Assembly: GCA_025360235.1 (NCBI GenBank)
Contig: JANYCO010000219.1
Coordinates: 1-5,461, forward strand
Direction of reading: 5' to 3'
Source: Cytophagales bacterium
Lineage (GTDB): Bacteria; Bacteroidota; Bacteroidia; Cytophagales; Cytophagaceae
Length of the DNA stretch: 5,461 nucleotides
Shown here: positions 1 to 5,461 of the stretch, in pieces
Layout: the number at the start of each line of letters is the position of its first letter
How positions within the stretch are numbered: the stretch's first letter is position 1
Notes under the pieces: model-generated
Told to the model about the DNA's origin: nothing
The model's input: only the letters and a program-made list of their open reading frames with translations
Database searches by the model: none
Program-made: the position numbers and the translations under genes

Positions 1-899
1 TGCCAACTCAGGTATCAGCCAATCAAACTGCTACCGTAACTATTGCTGCACACCCAACCAATGAGCCATGGACAGGTTATCCAACTATTCTTACTGTAAA
101 CATTACTATACAACCTGGTATTTATAATATTGGGGTATACAATCCTAACGGTTCTGTACCTCCACAATATGCCATTCTTCAAACAGCAATGAATTTCCCG
201 AATACTATGCCTAATATTTTTTCATTCGGACCAAATGCATGGCAGAACAGTGGAACAGGGTATTTTTCCGCCTCTACACATTATGGTCAGCTATTTGACT
301 GGAGAATTGAATCCGCAGCACTTAGCGATTGTGCAAGAAAAACAATCAACATTACTTATAACTGTCCTGCACCAATAGAATTACTTTATTTCAAAGGGAA
401 AAATGAAGGACTCCAAAATTATCTTTCATGGAGCACTGCGACCGAAACCAATAACGATCACTTTACAATTGAGCGATCTTCTGATGGAAATAATTTTGAA
501 GTGATAGGAACTATAGCAGGGCAAGGTACTTCTAATCAGGTATCCAATTATTCTTTGATTGATTCAAGTCCTCTTAACGGACTAAACTATTACCGACTAG
601 TGCAACATGATATTGATGGTACAAAAGATAAGAGTAATATTATTATTGTAAACAATGATGTTAATATAGTATGTCAGGTTCAGCCAAATCCATTTGATAA
701 TACTACAACGCTTTTGCTAAAAAATATTCAGGGAGCCAGTATTGATCTAATGGATCTTCAGGGAAATATTATTTCTACTTTTACAGTTGATAAAATTCAA
801 TCCGAAATAAAAATAGGAGAGGGGTTGTCTTCTGGTGTATATCAGCTGCGCGTTGTTTCAGGTGGGTATACCAGGGTTTTGAAGGTGGTGAAATACTAG
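1..899 (+). CDS. T9SS type A sorting domain-containing protein (5' partial)
   Basis: The frame is open from position 3 to a TAG at 897-899, giving 298 visible residues with no start, so the gene begins upstream; the ATG at 189 is internal. About the first 120 residues are beta-rich and Thr/Asn/Pro-rich, ending in a DWRIE segment followed by two Cys residues (near nt 333 and 366). I do not recognise the parent family; these may be Ig-like or adhesin-like modules. From about nt 369 to 660 there is a fibronectin-III-like module common before T9SS tails in Bacteroidota (LSWSTATE, FTIERSSDG, NYYRLVQ, DIDG). The tail (684-896) begins PNPF and has a DLQGN turn, a SSGVYQLRV strand and a final KVVKY, the usual layout of a type A sorting domain. 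In this family the tail directs export through the type IX system, after which it is normally cleaved and the protein released or anchored at the cell surface. Substrate or activity is unknown. It converges with the DM13 gene. Confidence 0.9.
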   Translation, partial: PTQVSANQTATVTIAAHPTNEPWTGYPTILTVNITIQPGIYNIGVYNPNGSVPPQYAILQTAMNFPNTMPNIFSFGPNAWQNSGTGYFSASTHYGQLFDWRIESAALSDCARKTINITYNCPAPIELLYFKGKNEGLQNYLSWSTATETNNDHFTIERSSDGNNFEVIGTIAGQGTSNQVSNYSLIDSSPLNGLNYYRLVQHDIDGTKDKSNIIIVNNDVNIVCQVQPNPFDNTTTLLLKNIQGASIDLMDLQGNIISTFTVDKIQSEIKIGEGLSSGVYQLRVVSGGYTRVLKVVKY

Positions 900-903
900 A
901 GTC

Positions 904-996
904 AATTAAAAAATTAAGAATTAAGAATTAAAAATTAAGGTCTGATCTTAATTTTTAATTCTTAATTTTTAATTCTTAATTCTTAATTTTTTAATT
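904..996. repeat. Perfect 36-bp inverted repeat between convergent genes, probable bidirectional terminator
   Basis: The left arm (904-939) and right arm (961-996) are exact reverse complements over 36 nt, separated by 21 nt. Both are made of AATTAAG and AATTAAAAATTAAG units and contain only A, T and a few G or C. An inner stem is also possible, because 947-960 pairs with 926-939 around a 7-nt loop, so the transcript can fold in two registers. The repeat starts 4 nt after the T9SS gene stop, and its last base is the first plus-strand base of the opposing DM13 gene's stop codon (996-998). The position and symmetry fit transcription ending from both sides. The lack of a GC-rich stem makes it unlike a classic intrinsic terminator, so an AT-rich dispersed intergenic repeat is the alternative. 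Confidence 0.75.
947..974. repeat. Tandem 14-nt direct repeat inside the inverted repeat
   Basis: CTTAATTTTTAATT occurs twice back to back (947-960 and 961-974). The second copy is the inner end of the 36-nt right arm; the first is an extra copy with no partner of its own on the left. This is the only asymmetry in the element. It suggests slippage duplication of one unit, or loss of one from the left arm. Confidence 0.85.
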
Positions 997-1433
997 TATT
1001 GCAGTGGCGCATATCCAAAATACGCACTATACTGCGTGCACCAAACTATAACATATTTGTATTGCGCAAAATCAATATTTTCCGCAACGTCAATATTGAT
1101 AGCACTATTAGTATAGTTGGCATTGGAAGTGAGATCTGATATTTTTATAATATTTCCAGCCACATAATTGCTCGTAGTCGAAAGAAATACATCTGCATCG
1201 GGAGCTCCGGTCATATTAAAATTTTGAAGACGTAAGATATGATTGCTTGAATTGTCTTTATATAGAATGACGTTTCCGCTCAGACTGTGTTGCTGACCCA
1301 CAAATGTGCCGGTTCCTATTGTATCCGAAACAGAGGTAATAGCATCGTTTATGGTTTTGGTAGTTTCCTTTTCTTTTTTACAGGCAAAGGCTCCAACAGT
1401 AAGAACTAAAATTATTAAAATTATTTTTTTCAT
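996..1433 (-). CDS. DM13-domain lipoprotein
   Basis: The product is 145 residues. Residues 1-17 form a Lys-then-hydrophobic signal ending GAFA before Cys18, which fits a relaxed Bacteroidota lipobox, so Cys18 is the likely lipidated residue. A short charged linker follows (KKEKETTK). Residues from about 40 to 145 match the DM13 fold: GTFVG at the start, SLSGNVILYK, LRLQNFNMTGAPDADVFLS in the middle, and the diagnostic end VIVWCTQYSAYFGYAPL with Cys132. DM13 is a beta-rich domain predicted to take part in electron transfer or redox chemistry through its conserved Cys; no substrate is known here. The protein is at the length expected for a stand-alone DM13 lipoprotein. It is the last gene of the three-gene operon, 24 nt after the beta-barrel gene, and its TAA stop touches the inverted repeat. 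ATG at 1433 is the right start because it gives a complete signal peptide. Confidence 0.85.
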   Translation of the reverse strand: MKKIILIILVLTVGAFACKKEKETTKTINDAITSVSDTIGTGTFVGQQHSLSGNVILYKDNSSNHILRLQNFNMTGAPDADVFLSTTSNYVAGNIIKISDLTSNANYTNSAINIDVAENIDFAQYKYVIVWCTQYSAYFGYAPLQ

Positions 1434-1457
1434 AAGTATATAGTTTAGTTAAATAGA

Positions 1458-2231
1458 TTATTTTTTTACAAAAGGTCTGTAACTTATTGCGATCATTGCA
1501 AGTCCTGATTTTTGTCGGAAGCGATCCGTCTGAATTCTACCAGAATCAAAGGTTAACTTTTGACTGGTTGTATATTCAGAAAAGTAGAAGGTATAACCTC
1601 CTCTTATTCCAAAATGTTCGGATAGCCAATACCGCAAATAAAACTCAGAATTCAAGGAGCCTTTATCGTTGTCACTGGTAAGTAAAAGATTAAATTTAGT
1701 TGGGGTGGCAGATAATAAATAAGGTTGGTTCTGATCATATACAGAAGAGATAACAGAGGTCAGTTGTTTGGCCGCAAAACTAAACCCAACAGCATCAATA
1801 TTGAATCCCAGCTCTAGTTTTTTACTTAAAGAGTATTGGAGATTAATGGAAATATTGACTGAGTTTACCTGAGGATTGGCGAAAGCAATTGTATCGATAT
1901 TTTTTTCTATAGTTTTTGAAAATATAGTAGTTGGCCCTTGTACTGGACTAGTATATTTGGATGGTGCAGTGGTATAAAATTTTCCGGCACTATAGCCATA
2001 ATAAGAGGTTAGTCTTAATCCATAACCTATTTTAAAACGTTGCTTCTTATTTCCAATACCATGAAGATGGTTCCATGAAAGCGCTCCAACCACTTCCTGT
2101 TTCCCCAAACTAAAGGCAAGATCATAATTATTGTTGTATTTGTACTTACAATTACAAGACCTTGTACTATCCTGCGCGTACATATTTTGCAAGCAGGTTA
2201 ACATACTAAACAATAAAATTATTTTTTCCAT
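1458..2231 (-). CDS. Predicted outer-membrane beta-barrel protein
   Basis: The product is 257 residues of unknown specific function. Residues 1-19 form a signal peptide ending MYAQ, with probable cleavage around Ala19/Gln20. The mature N-terminus carries a Cys-Asn-Cys motif (Cys26, Cys28) in an Asn/Tyr/Lys-rich stretch. The rest shows alternating polar/aromatic strands typical of small outer-membrane barrels: around 66-80 (KIGYGLRL), 123-154 (SVNISINLQYSL, LELGFNIDAVGF), 194-219 (EFYLRYWL, GIRGGYTFYF) and the last strand 241-254 (LAMIAISYRPF). The number of strands cannot be settled by eye. Its ATG lies one base after the TAA of the upstream YHS gene, so translational coupling is likely. The neighbours suggest it serves the same envelope process as the YHS and DM13 proteins, either as a pore or as an anchor. 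A periplasmic beta-sandwich protein is a less likely alternative. Confidence 0.7.
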   Translation of the reverse strand: MEKIILLFSMLTCLQNMYAQDSTRSCNCKYKYNNNYDLAFSLGKQEVVGALSWNHLHGIGNKKQRFKIGYGLRLTSYYGYSAGKFYTTAPSKYTSPVQGPTTIFSKTIEKNIDTIAFANPQVNSVNISINLQYSLSKKLELGFNIDAVGFSFAAKQLTSVISSVYDQNQPYLLSATPTKFNLLLTSDNDKGSLNSEFYLRYWLSEHFGIRGGYTFYFSEYTTSQKLTFDSGRIQTDRFRQKSGLAMIAISYRPFVKK

Positions 2232-2232
2232 T

Positions 2233-2706
2233 TTATTGTTTGAAAATAATTGCCCAATTGGAATCAGCCTTCTTTTTTAGATTTGTCTCATCTTTGTTCC
2301 AATCGGTGAGTGTATTGTTAAAAAATGAATTGTAGAACAGATAGAGTCTTCCGTTAATAATTCTATAAGTTTCCGGATCTACTTCTACCTTTTCTCCTTT
2401 TGCTCCCATGGCATAAGCACACCATCCGCCATATAGAGGTTCGAAGTGGGCAGGATCAGTTTTAAATTTATCCAGGTTAGCTTGTGAGGCGAATTGATAA
2501 ATGGTATTTTTATATTTGTATTGGAAATTGCCTTTACCTTTTATAGGTTTTCCTGAAAAGTAGCTTACAGGGTCGTAACCGTTTAACATTATTCCTTTTT
2601 CACTATTAAAATGTTTTTGACGAAGGGCTTCTTCCTGTGCAAAGACTGCAGAGTTATTACCCATGATAAACAAGATAAACAGATAGACAAATGCATTCCT
2701 TTTCAT
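2233..2706 (-). CDS. YHS domain-containing exported protein
   Basis: From ATG 2706 the product is 157 residues. Residues 1-23 are a Sec signal peptide (MKR, a hydrophobic core, then AVFAQ), so it acts in the periplasm or beyond. The YHS core runs from about 38 to 101: NGYDPVSYF (42-50), KYKNTIYQFAS, a DKFKTDPAHF helix, and YGGWCAYAM (92-100) with Cys96. The C-terminal part (NGRLYLFYN, then DWNKDE) is as in the family NCBI names YHS domain-containing (seleno)protein; here the key position is Cys. YHS domains are short modules often found with metal-handling proteins, but the biochemical role of this exported subgroup is not established. The frame extends to a TTG at 2733, but that start would add nine residues before the signal peptide and would overlap the -7 promoter element, so ATG 2706 is preferred. 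It is the first gene of the YHS / barrel / DM13 operon. Confidence 0.85.
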   Translation of the reverse strand: MKRNAFVYLFILFIMGNNSAVFAQEEALRQKHFNSEKGIMLNGYDPVSYFSGKPIKGKGNFQYKYKNTIYQFASQANLDKFKTDPAHFEPLYGGWCAYAMGAKGEKVEVDPETYRIINGRLYLFYNSFFNNTLTDWNKDETNLKKKADSNWAIIFKQ

Positions 2707-2730
2707 AATTTGTACGGTTGTATAACGATA

Positions 2731-2738
2731 CAAATATA
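2731..2738 (-). promoter_or_regulatory. Bacteroidota-type -7 element upstream of the YHS operon
   Basis: On the minus strand these bases read TATATTTG, an exact match to the TAnnTTTG -7 consensus of Bacteroidota primary sigma factors. It ends 24 nt before the ATG at 2706, implying a short leader of about 15-20 nt. No TTG or TTTG -33 element is visible at the usual 17-23 nt spacing, only an AT-rich tract. The match and position are good, but the promoter is not complete by consensus. Confidence 0.55.
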
Positions 2739-2787
2739 AATGTGCTAAAATTAAAATTTTGTCAGCAGGACGACAGAAACAGATTAA

Positions 2788-2830
2788 AAAAAAGAGCCTC
2801 CATAAACTTAATTTATGGAGGCTCTTTTTT
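2788..2830 (-). terminator. Intrinsic terminator of the sodium/sugar symporter gene
   Basis: A perfect 19-bp stem pairs 2788-2806 with 2812-2830 around a 5-nt loop (CTTAA). The core is GAGCCTCCATAAA/TTTATGGAGGCTC, flanked by A on one side and T on the other, so each strand shows a stem followed by a U-tract. It lies 11 nt past the symporter stop (2842-2844) and upstream of the YHS promoter, so it insulates the YHS operon from symporter transcription. By sequence it would work in both directions, but no plus-strand gene ends here. Confidence 0.92.
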
Positions 2831-2841
2831 AAAAGTTGTTA

Positions 2842-4437
2842 TTACCAGAATTTAGCATATAAAATAATAGTGATCAATATGATCAACGCAGCTCCAATAT
2901 TAAACTCGATAGAAGTATTAAACAAACCTTTGCTTATTACAACTGCTTTAGGATCGTCTTGCCCTTTTCCTGTTTTAAGACTCATAGCAATCATAACGGT
3001 AGAAAGTAATGCAAAACTAACTGCCATTCTGTATAAGAAGGGTAGATTGATAAGTGCATATTCTTTTTCTCCAAAGAAGAAGAAGAGCATTAGCGAAACA
3101 GGTATCGTCAATGCTGCAGTCCACAAGGCGCCACTGGTATTTGCCTTTCTCCAGAATAATCCGAAAATGAAAATGGCAAAAATTCCAGGACTGAAGAATC
3201 CCGTGAATACCTGAATAAATTGAAAACCACCTTTGAATAGACTAATATAAGGTGCTACAATAATTGCGATTACTAACGCTACTGCAGTACAAATACGGCC
3301 TACAAAGACCAATTGTTTTTCTGATTTAGTATTTCCAAAGAAAGGTTTGTAAACATCCATCGTAAATATAGTAGCGATACTATTTGTTTTAGAACTCAGA
3401 GAACCTACTACGGCAGCGACTAAAGCTGCGAAAACAACTCCTTTAATTCCGGGAGTAAGGAATGTATTTAATAACCATGGGTAAACCTGATCTTTTTCAT
3501 TTTCTCCAAGAGGTGCATGCAAGGCGAAGGCTACGATACCTGGAATTACTACGATCATCGGCATTAATAATTTTAGAAAACCAGCAAGAATTACTCCTTT
3601 TTGTGCTTCCTTCAAACTCTTCGCTGCCAGCGCACGTTGTGTGATATATTGGTTAAATCCCCAATAATTCAAATTGATTATCCACATAAAAACAAATACA
3701 CCAAATACACCAGGAAGGTCCATGAAATATTTATTTTCAGATGTAAAGATCATATCAAATTTATCAGGAAGCGTGTCTACCAGCATCCCCATTCCGGTGA
3801 AAAAACCTTTTCCGCCAGAAAACTGATCCAGCGCCAGCGAGGTAGTAATTAAACCACCTACCACCAAAAATCCAACCTGGATAAAATCAGTATAAGCAAT
3901 GGCCTTAAGCCCTCCTGCTATAGTGTATATGGCAGAGAAGAAAGCAATACACATGATGGCAATTCGTAAGTCAATGCCGAATACTTGTTCGATACATATG
4001 CCTCCGAGGTACATAATGGAAGTAAGGTTTACAAAGACATAAAGAATAAGCCAGAGAATGGACATGATTGTTCTCACACGACCATCGTAACGCATTTCCA
4101 AAAAGTTGGGCATGGAGTAGATTTTCTTTTCAAGGAATACAGGTAGGAAAAATTTTCCTACTATTAATAATGTAAGTGCTGCCATCCATTCATAGGTGGC
4201 GATAGCCAGACCCATTGTGTAGCCATCTCCTGTCATTCCAATCAATTGTTCCGCAGAGATATTTGCAGCGATCAGGGATGTTCCAATGGCCCACCAGGGC
4301 AAAGTATTTCCTGCAAGGAAATAATCATTGGTAGTTTGTTCTACTCCTTTTTTCTTTCTGGAAACAAGCAACGCAACGGTTACGATGATAGCAATGTAAC
4401 AGCCGAAAATAATAAGGTCTATAGGCGCAAAATTCAT
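2842..4437 (-). CDS. Sodium/sugar symporter, SSS family (vSGLT-like)
   Basis: The product is 531 residues, close to the 543 of Vibrio parahaemolyticus vSGLT, with hydrophobic segments throughout as expected for about 14 transmembrane helices of the LeuT fold in the inner membrane. It should couple sodium entry to sugar uptake. Compared with vSGLT recalled from memory, it keeps Asn59, Gln64 and Glu83 (vSGLT N64, Q69, E88), Asp184 (D189), Asn255 and Tyr258 (N260 and the inner gate Y263), Lys289 (K294) and the FQFIQ segment (Q428 region). The NYWGFNQYITQR and NSIATIFTMDVYK stretches are family hallmarks. Two differences stand out: Ala86 at the S91 position and Gly345 at the S364 position, while Ser346 (S365) is kept. 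The sugar is therefore uncertain. The gene stands alone, with no sugar-catabolic neighbour in view, and ends at the strong stem-loop 2788-2830. The ATG at 4437 starts directly before helix one. Confidence 0.93.
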   Translation of the reverse strand: MNFAPIDLIIFGCYIAIIVTVALLVSRKKKGVEQTTNDYFLAGNTLPWWAIGTSLIAANISAEQLIGMTGDGYTMGLAIATYEWMAALTLLIVGKFFLPVFLEKKIYSMPNFLEMRYDGRVRTIMSILWLILYVFVNLTSIMYLGGICIEQVFGIDLRIAIMCIAFFSAIYTIAGGLKAIAYTDFIQVGFLVVGGLITTSLALDQFSGGKGFFTGMGMLVDTLPDKFDMIFTSENKYFMDLPGVFGVFVFMWIINLNYWGFNQYITQRALAAKSLKEAQKGVILAGFLKLLMPMIVVIPGIVAFALHAPLGENEKDQVYPWLLNTFLTPGIKGVVFAALVAAVVGSLSSKTNSIATIFTMDVYKPFFGNTKSEKQLVFVGRICTAVALVIAIIVAPYISLFKGGFQFIQVFTGFFSPGIFAIFIFGLFWRKANTSGALWTAALTIPVSLMLFFFFGEKEYALINLPFLYRMAVSFALLSTVMIAMSLKTGKGQDDPKAVVISKGLFNTSIEFNIGAALIILITIILYAKFW

Positions 4438-4493
4438 TATTCAGTTTGTTTAATAGGTTAGTTGTTTCGTTAGTGAACTGTTATTTAGGCTAA

Positions 4494-4506
4494 TGTATAA
4501 CATACA
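4494..4506. promoter_or_regulatory. Small palindrome, possible operator of the symporter gene
   Basis: TGTAT and ATACA are exact inverted 5-mers around AAC, centred 63 nt upstream of the symporter ATG. Dimeric repressors often bind this kind of site, and sugar transporter genes are often controlled locally, but a 5-bp palindrome is expected by chance in AT-rich DNA and no regulator gene is in view. Confidence 0.2.
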
Positions 4507-4572
4507 CAACCTGCAATGATAAGAATAAATTTGTTCTTAATCTGCTAAAAACTCTGATTATTATTCTATTAA

Positions 4573-4603
4573 TTGACAATAATACATAAAAAACTGAAAT
4601 TTG
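4573..4603 (+). promoter_or_regulatory. Weak promoter candidate for the acyltransferase gene
   Basis: A TTG at 4573-4575 is followed after 20 nt by GAAATTTG at 4596-4603, one mismatch from TAnnTTTG. The spacing fits the Bacteroidota -33/-7 arrangement and would give a leader of about 130 nt before ATG 4743. Other degenerate matches exist nearby, such as TATAGTTTG ending at 4720, so this is a tentative choice. Confidence 0.25.
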
Positions 4604-4742
4604 AGAATCTAAATTAGTCAAATTGTATTCTCTGAATTTTATCATATAACATATAACTTATTATAATTTAATTAATTAGCTATTTTAAAAGTATTTAGTC
4701 TTTTCAGCTTTTATAGTTTGATTTTCTTACTTTTATGATCTC

Positions 4743-5461
4743 ATGGGAATTATCCGCTTGCTTTTAGCTTTATCGGTATTGGTGGACCACTCCGGTTCTA
4801 TTTTCGGATTATCTTTCGTTGGTGGTGAAATAGCAGTCCAATCTTTTTATATAATATCAGGGTTTTATATGTCCCTTATATTAAATGAAAAATATACAGG
4901 CGTAAATGGTTCTTACAAATTATTTTTATCCAATCGTCTTCTGCGTTTATTCCCAACATATTGGTTGGTTTTATTTTTGATAATGTTATCTTCTTTGTTT
5001 TTTTGTTTCTATTCTAATTTTGAACGTTTTGGTAGTTTTAAATTTTTTGTCGAATACTTTAACGAGATAAATTTTTTTAGTTTTTGTTATTTAATTTTCA
5101 CAAACCTTTTTTTAGTAGGTCAGGATCTGGTAATGTTTTTAGGATTAAATACGGAAACCGGCGCTCTTTATTTTACTGAAAATTTTCGTCAAACGAATCC
5201 AGAATTATATCAATTTCTGTTGGTACCACAAGCCTGGACCGTAGCTTTAGAAATAATGTTTTATAGCATTGCCCCATTTATTTTGAAACAAAATTATAAA
5301 ATAATTATCTTCCTCATGATTGGCTCTCTGGCATTAAGAATACTACTTTTAAGTAAAGGATTAAATTATGATCCATGGACGTATCGCTTTTTTCCTACAG
5401 AACTTGTATTTTTCTTAACAGGAAATTTGTCTTACCGGTTATATAAAATAATTGAAAGCAA
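4743..5461 (+). CDS. Acyltransferase-3 (OafA-type) membrane acyltransferase, 3' partial
   Basis: The frame from ATG 4743 stays open to the window end (239 complete codons), so the C-terminus is missing; family members usually run about 330-400 residues. Residues 5-16 fit the R-X10-H motif (Arg5, His16), the His being the residue needed for acyl transfer in O-antigen acetylases. There follow a GGEIAVQSFYIISGFYMS segment (27-44), an NRLLRLFPTYW segment (64-74) with the RxxR pattern, and AWTVALEIMFY (164-174) with Glu170, all hallmarks of the acyltransferase-3 fold. Hydrophobic helices alternate with short loops, placing it in the inner membrane, where such enzymes add acetyl or other acyl groups to surface polysaccharides. 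The start is firm: an in-frame TGA lies at 4719-4721 with no other ATG between. The N-terminus is short, leaving only four residues before the motif. The acceptor cannot be told without the genes that follow. Confidence 0.88.
   Translation, partial: MGIIRLLLALSVLVDHSGSIFGLSFVGGEIAVQSFYIISGFYMSLILNEKYTGVNGSYKLFLSNRLLRLFPTYWLVLFLIMLSSLFFCFYSNFERFGSFKFFVEYFNEINFFSFCYLIFTNLFLVGQDLVMFLGLNTETGALYFTENFRQTNPELYQFLLVPQAWTVALEIMFYSIAPFILKQNYKIIIFLMIGSLALRILLLSKGLNYDPWTYRFFPTELVFFLTGNLSYRLYKIIES

Larger units (their letters stand above)
4438..4742. other. Divergent intergenic region between symporter and acyltransferase genes
   Basis: This 305-nt, very AT-rich stretch separates two divergent genes and must hold both promoters. 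I see no convincing ORF or RNA gene. Visible elements are a TGTAT-AAC-ATACA palindrome (4494-4506), an imperfect TAAGAA/TTCTTA dyad around 4520-4539, a TAAATTTG match to the -7 consensus on the plus strand at 4526-4533 without a paired -33, a weak promoter candidate at 4573-4603, and a tandem CATATAA pair at 4643-4656. No good minus-strand TAnnTTTG element was found for the symporter. Confidence 0.6.

Noticed and set aside
904..996. CRISPR-like or transposon-end interpretation of the AATTAAG repeats
   Set aside because: There are no regular spacers, no cas genes, no transposase and no target-site duplication; the structure is one palindrome between convergent genes.
1487..1681. Plus-strand open frame of 64 codons
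   Set aside because: It is antisense to the beta-barrel gene and has no recognisable protein features.
2707..2733. N-terminal extension of the YHS protein from TTG 2733
   Set aside because: It would put polar residues ahead of a complete signal peptide and overlap the -7 promoter element, so ATG 2706 is the better start.
2759..3214. Plus-strand open frame of 151 codons starting at TTG
   Set aside because: It runs across the terminator stem-loop and antisense to the end of the symporter gene. The product is low-complexity, with no domain or credible start.
3462..3852. Two overlapping plus-strand open frames (60 and 83 codons)
   Set aside because: Both lie wholly antisense within the well-conserved symporter gene, so they are shadows of its codon usage.
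4246..4461. Plus-strand open frame of 71 codons
   Set aside because: It is antisense to the conserved N-terminal helices of the symporter and has no independent support.
4643..4656. Tandem CATATAA pair
   Set aside because: Two copies of a 7-mer in very AT-rich intergenic DNA are plausible by chance, and no further copies follow.
4735..4767. ATG at 4735 just ahead of the acyltransferase
   Set aside because: It is out of frame with the acyltransferase and reaches a stop after ten codons.

Overview
The window is AT-rich chromosomal DNA that looks like Bacteroidota (Flavobacteriia, Cytophagia or Sphingobacteriia type; the genus cannot be told). The signs are a C-terminal type IX secretion (T9SS) sorting domain, a TAnnTTTG-type -7 promoter element, start codons without purine-rich Shine-Dalgarno sequences, and a sodium/sugar symporter and YHS/DM13 envelope proteins of kinds common in that phylum. 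No phage, insertion sequence, CRISPR, tRNA or rRNA is visible.

Layout. (1) Positions 1-899, + strand: the C-terminal end of a T9SS-exported protein whose start lies outside the window. (2) Positions 904-996: a perfect 36-bp inverted repeat built from AATTAAG-like units, lying between two convergent genes and probably ending transcription from both sides. (3) Positions 996-2706, - strand: three tightly packed genes in the order YHS-domain exported protein, predicted outer-membrane beta-barrel, DM13-domain lipoprotein. Gaps are 1 and 24 nt, and a -7 promoter element lies just upstream of the first gene. (4) Positions 2788-2830: a strong stem-loop terminator. (5) Positions 2842-4437, - strand: a complete sodium/sugar symporter closely resembling Vibrio vSGLT. 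(6) Positions 4438-4742: an AT-rich divergent intergenic region with a small palindrome and a weak promoter candidate. (7) Positions 4743-5461, + strand: the N-terminal 239 residues of a membrane acyltransferase (acyltransferase-3/OafA type), cut off by the window end.

How the genes may work together. The symporter, the acyltransferase and the T9SS cargo look like independent units. The only plausible multi-gene system is the YHS / beta-barrel / DM13 operon. All three products carry export signals, and two belong to families linked to metal or redox chemistry (YHS; DM13 with its conserved Cys). The barrel has a CxC motif just after its signal peptide. An envelope metal- or redox-handling module is a reasonable hypothesis, but nothing in the sequence proves it. 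It is the best candidate here for something undescribed.
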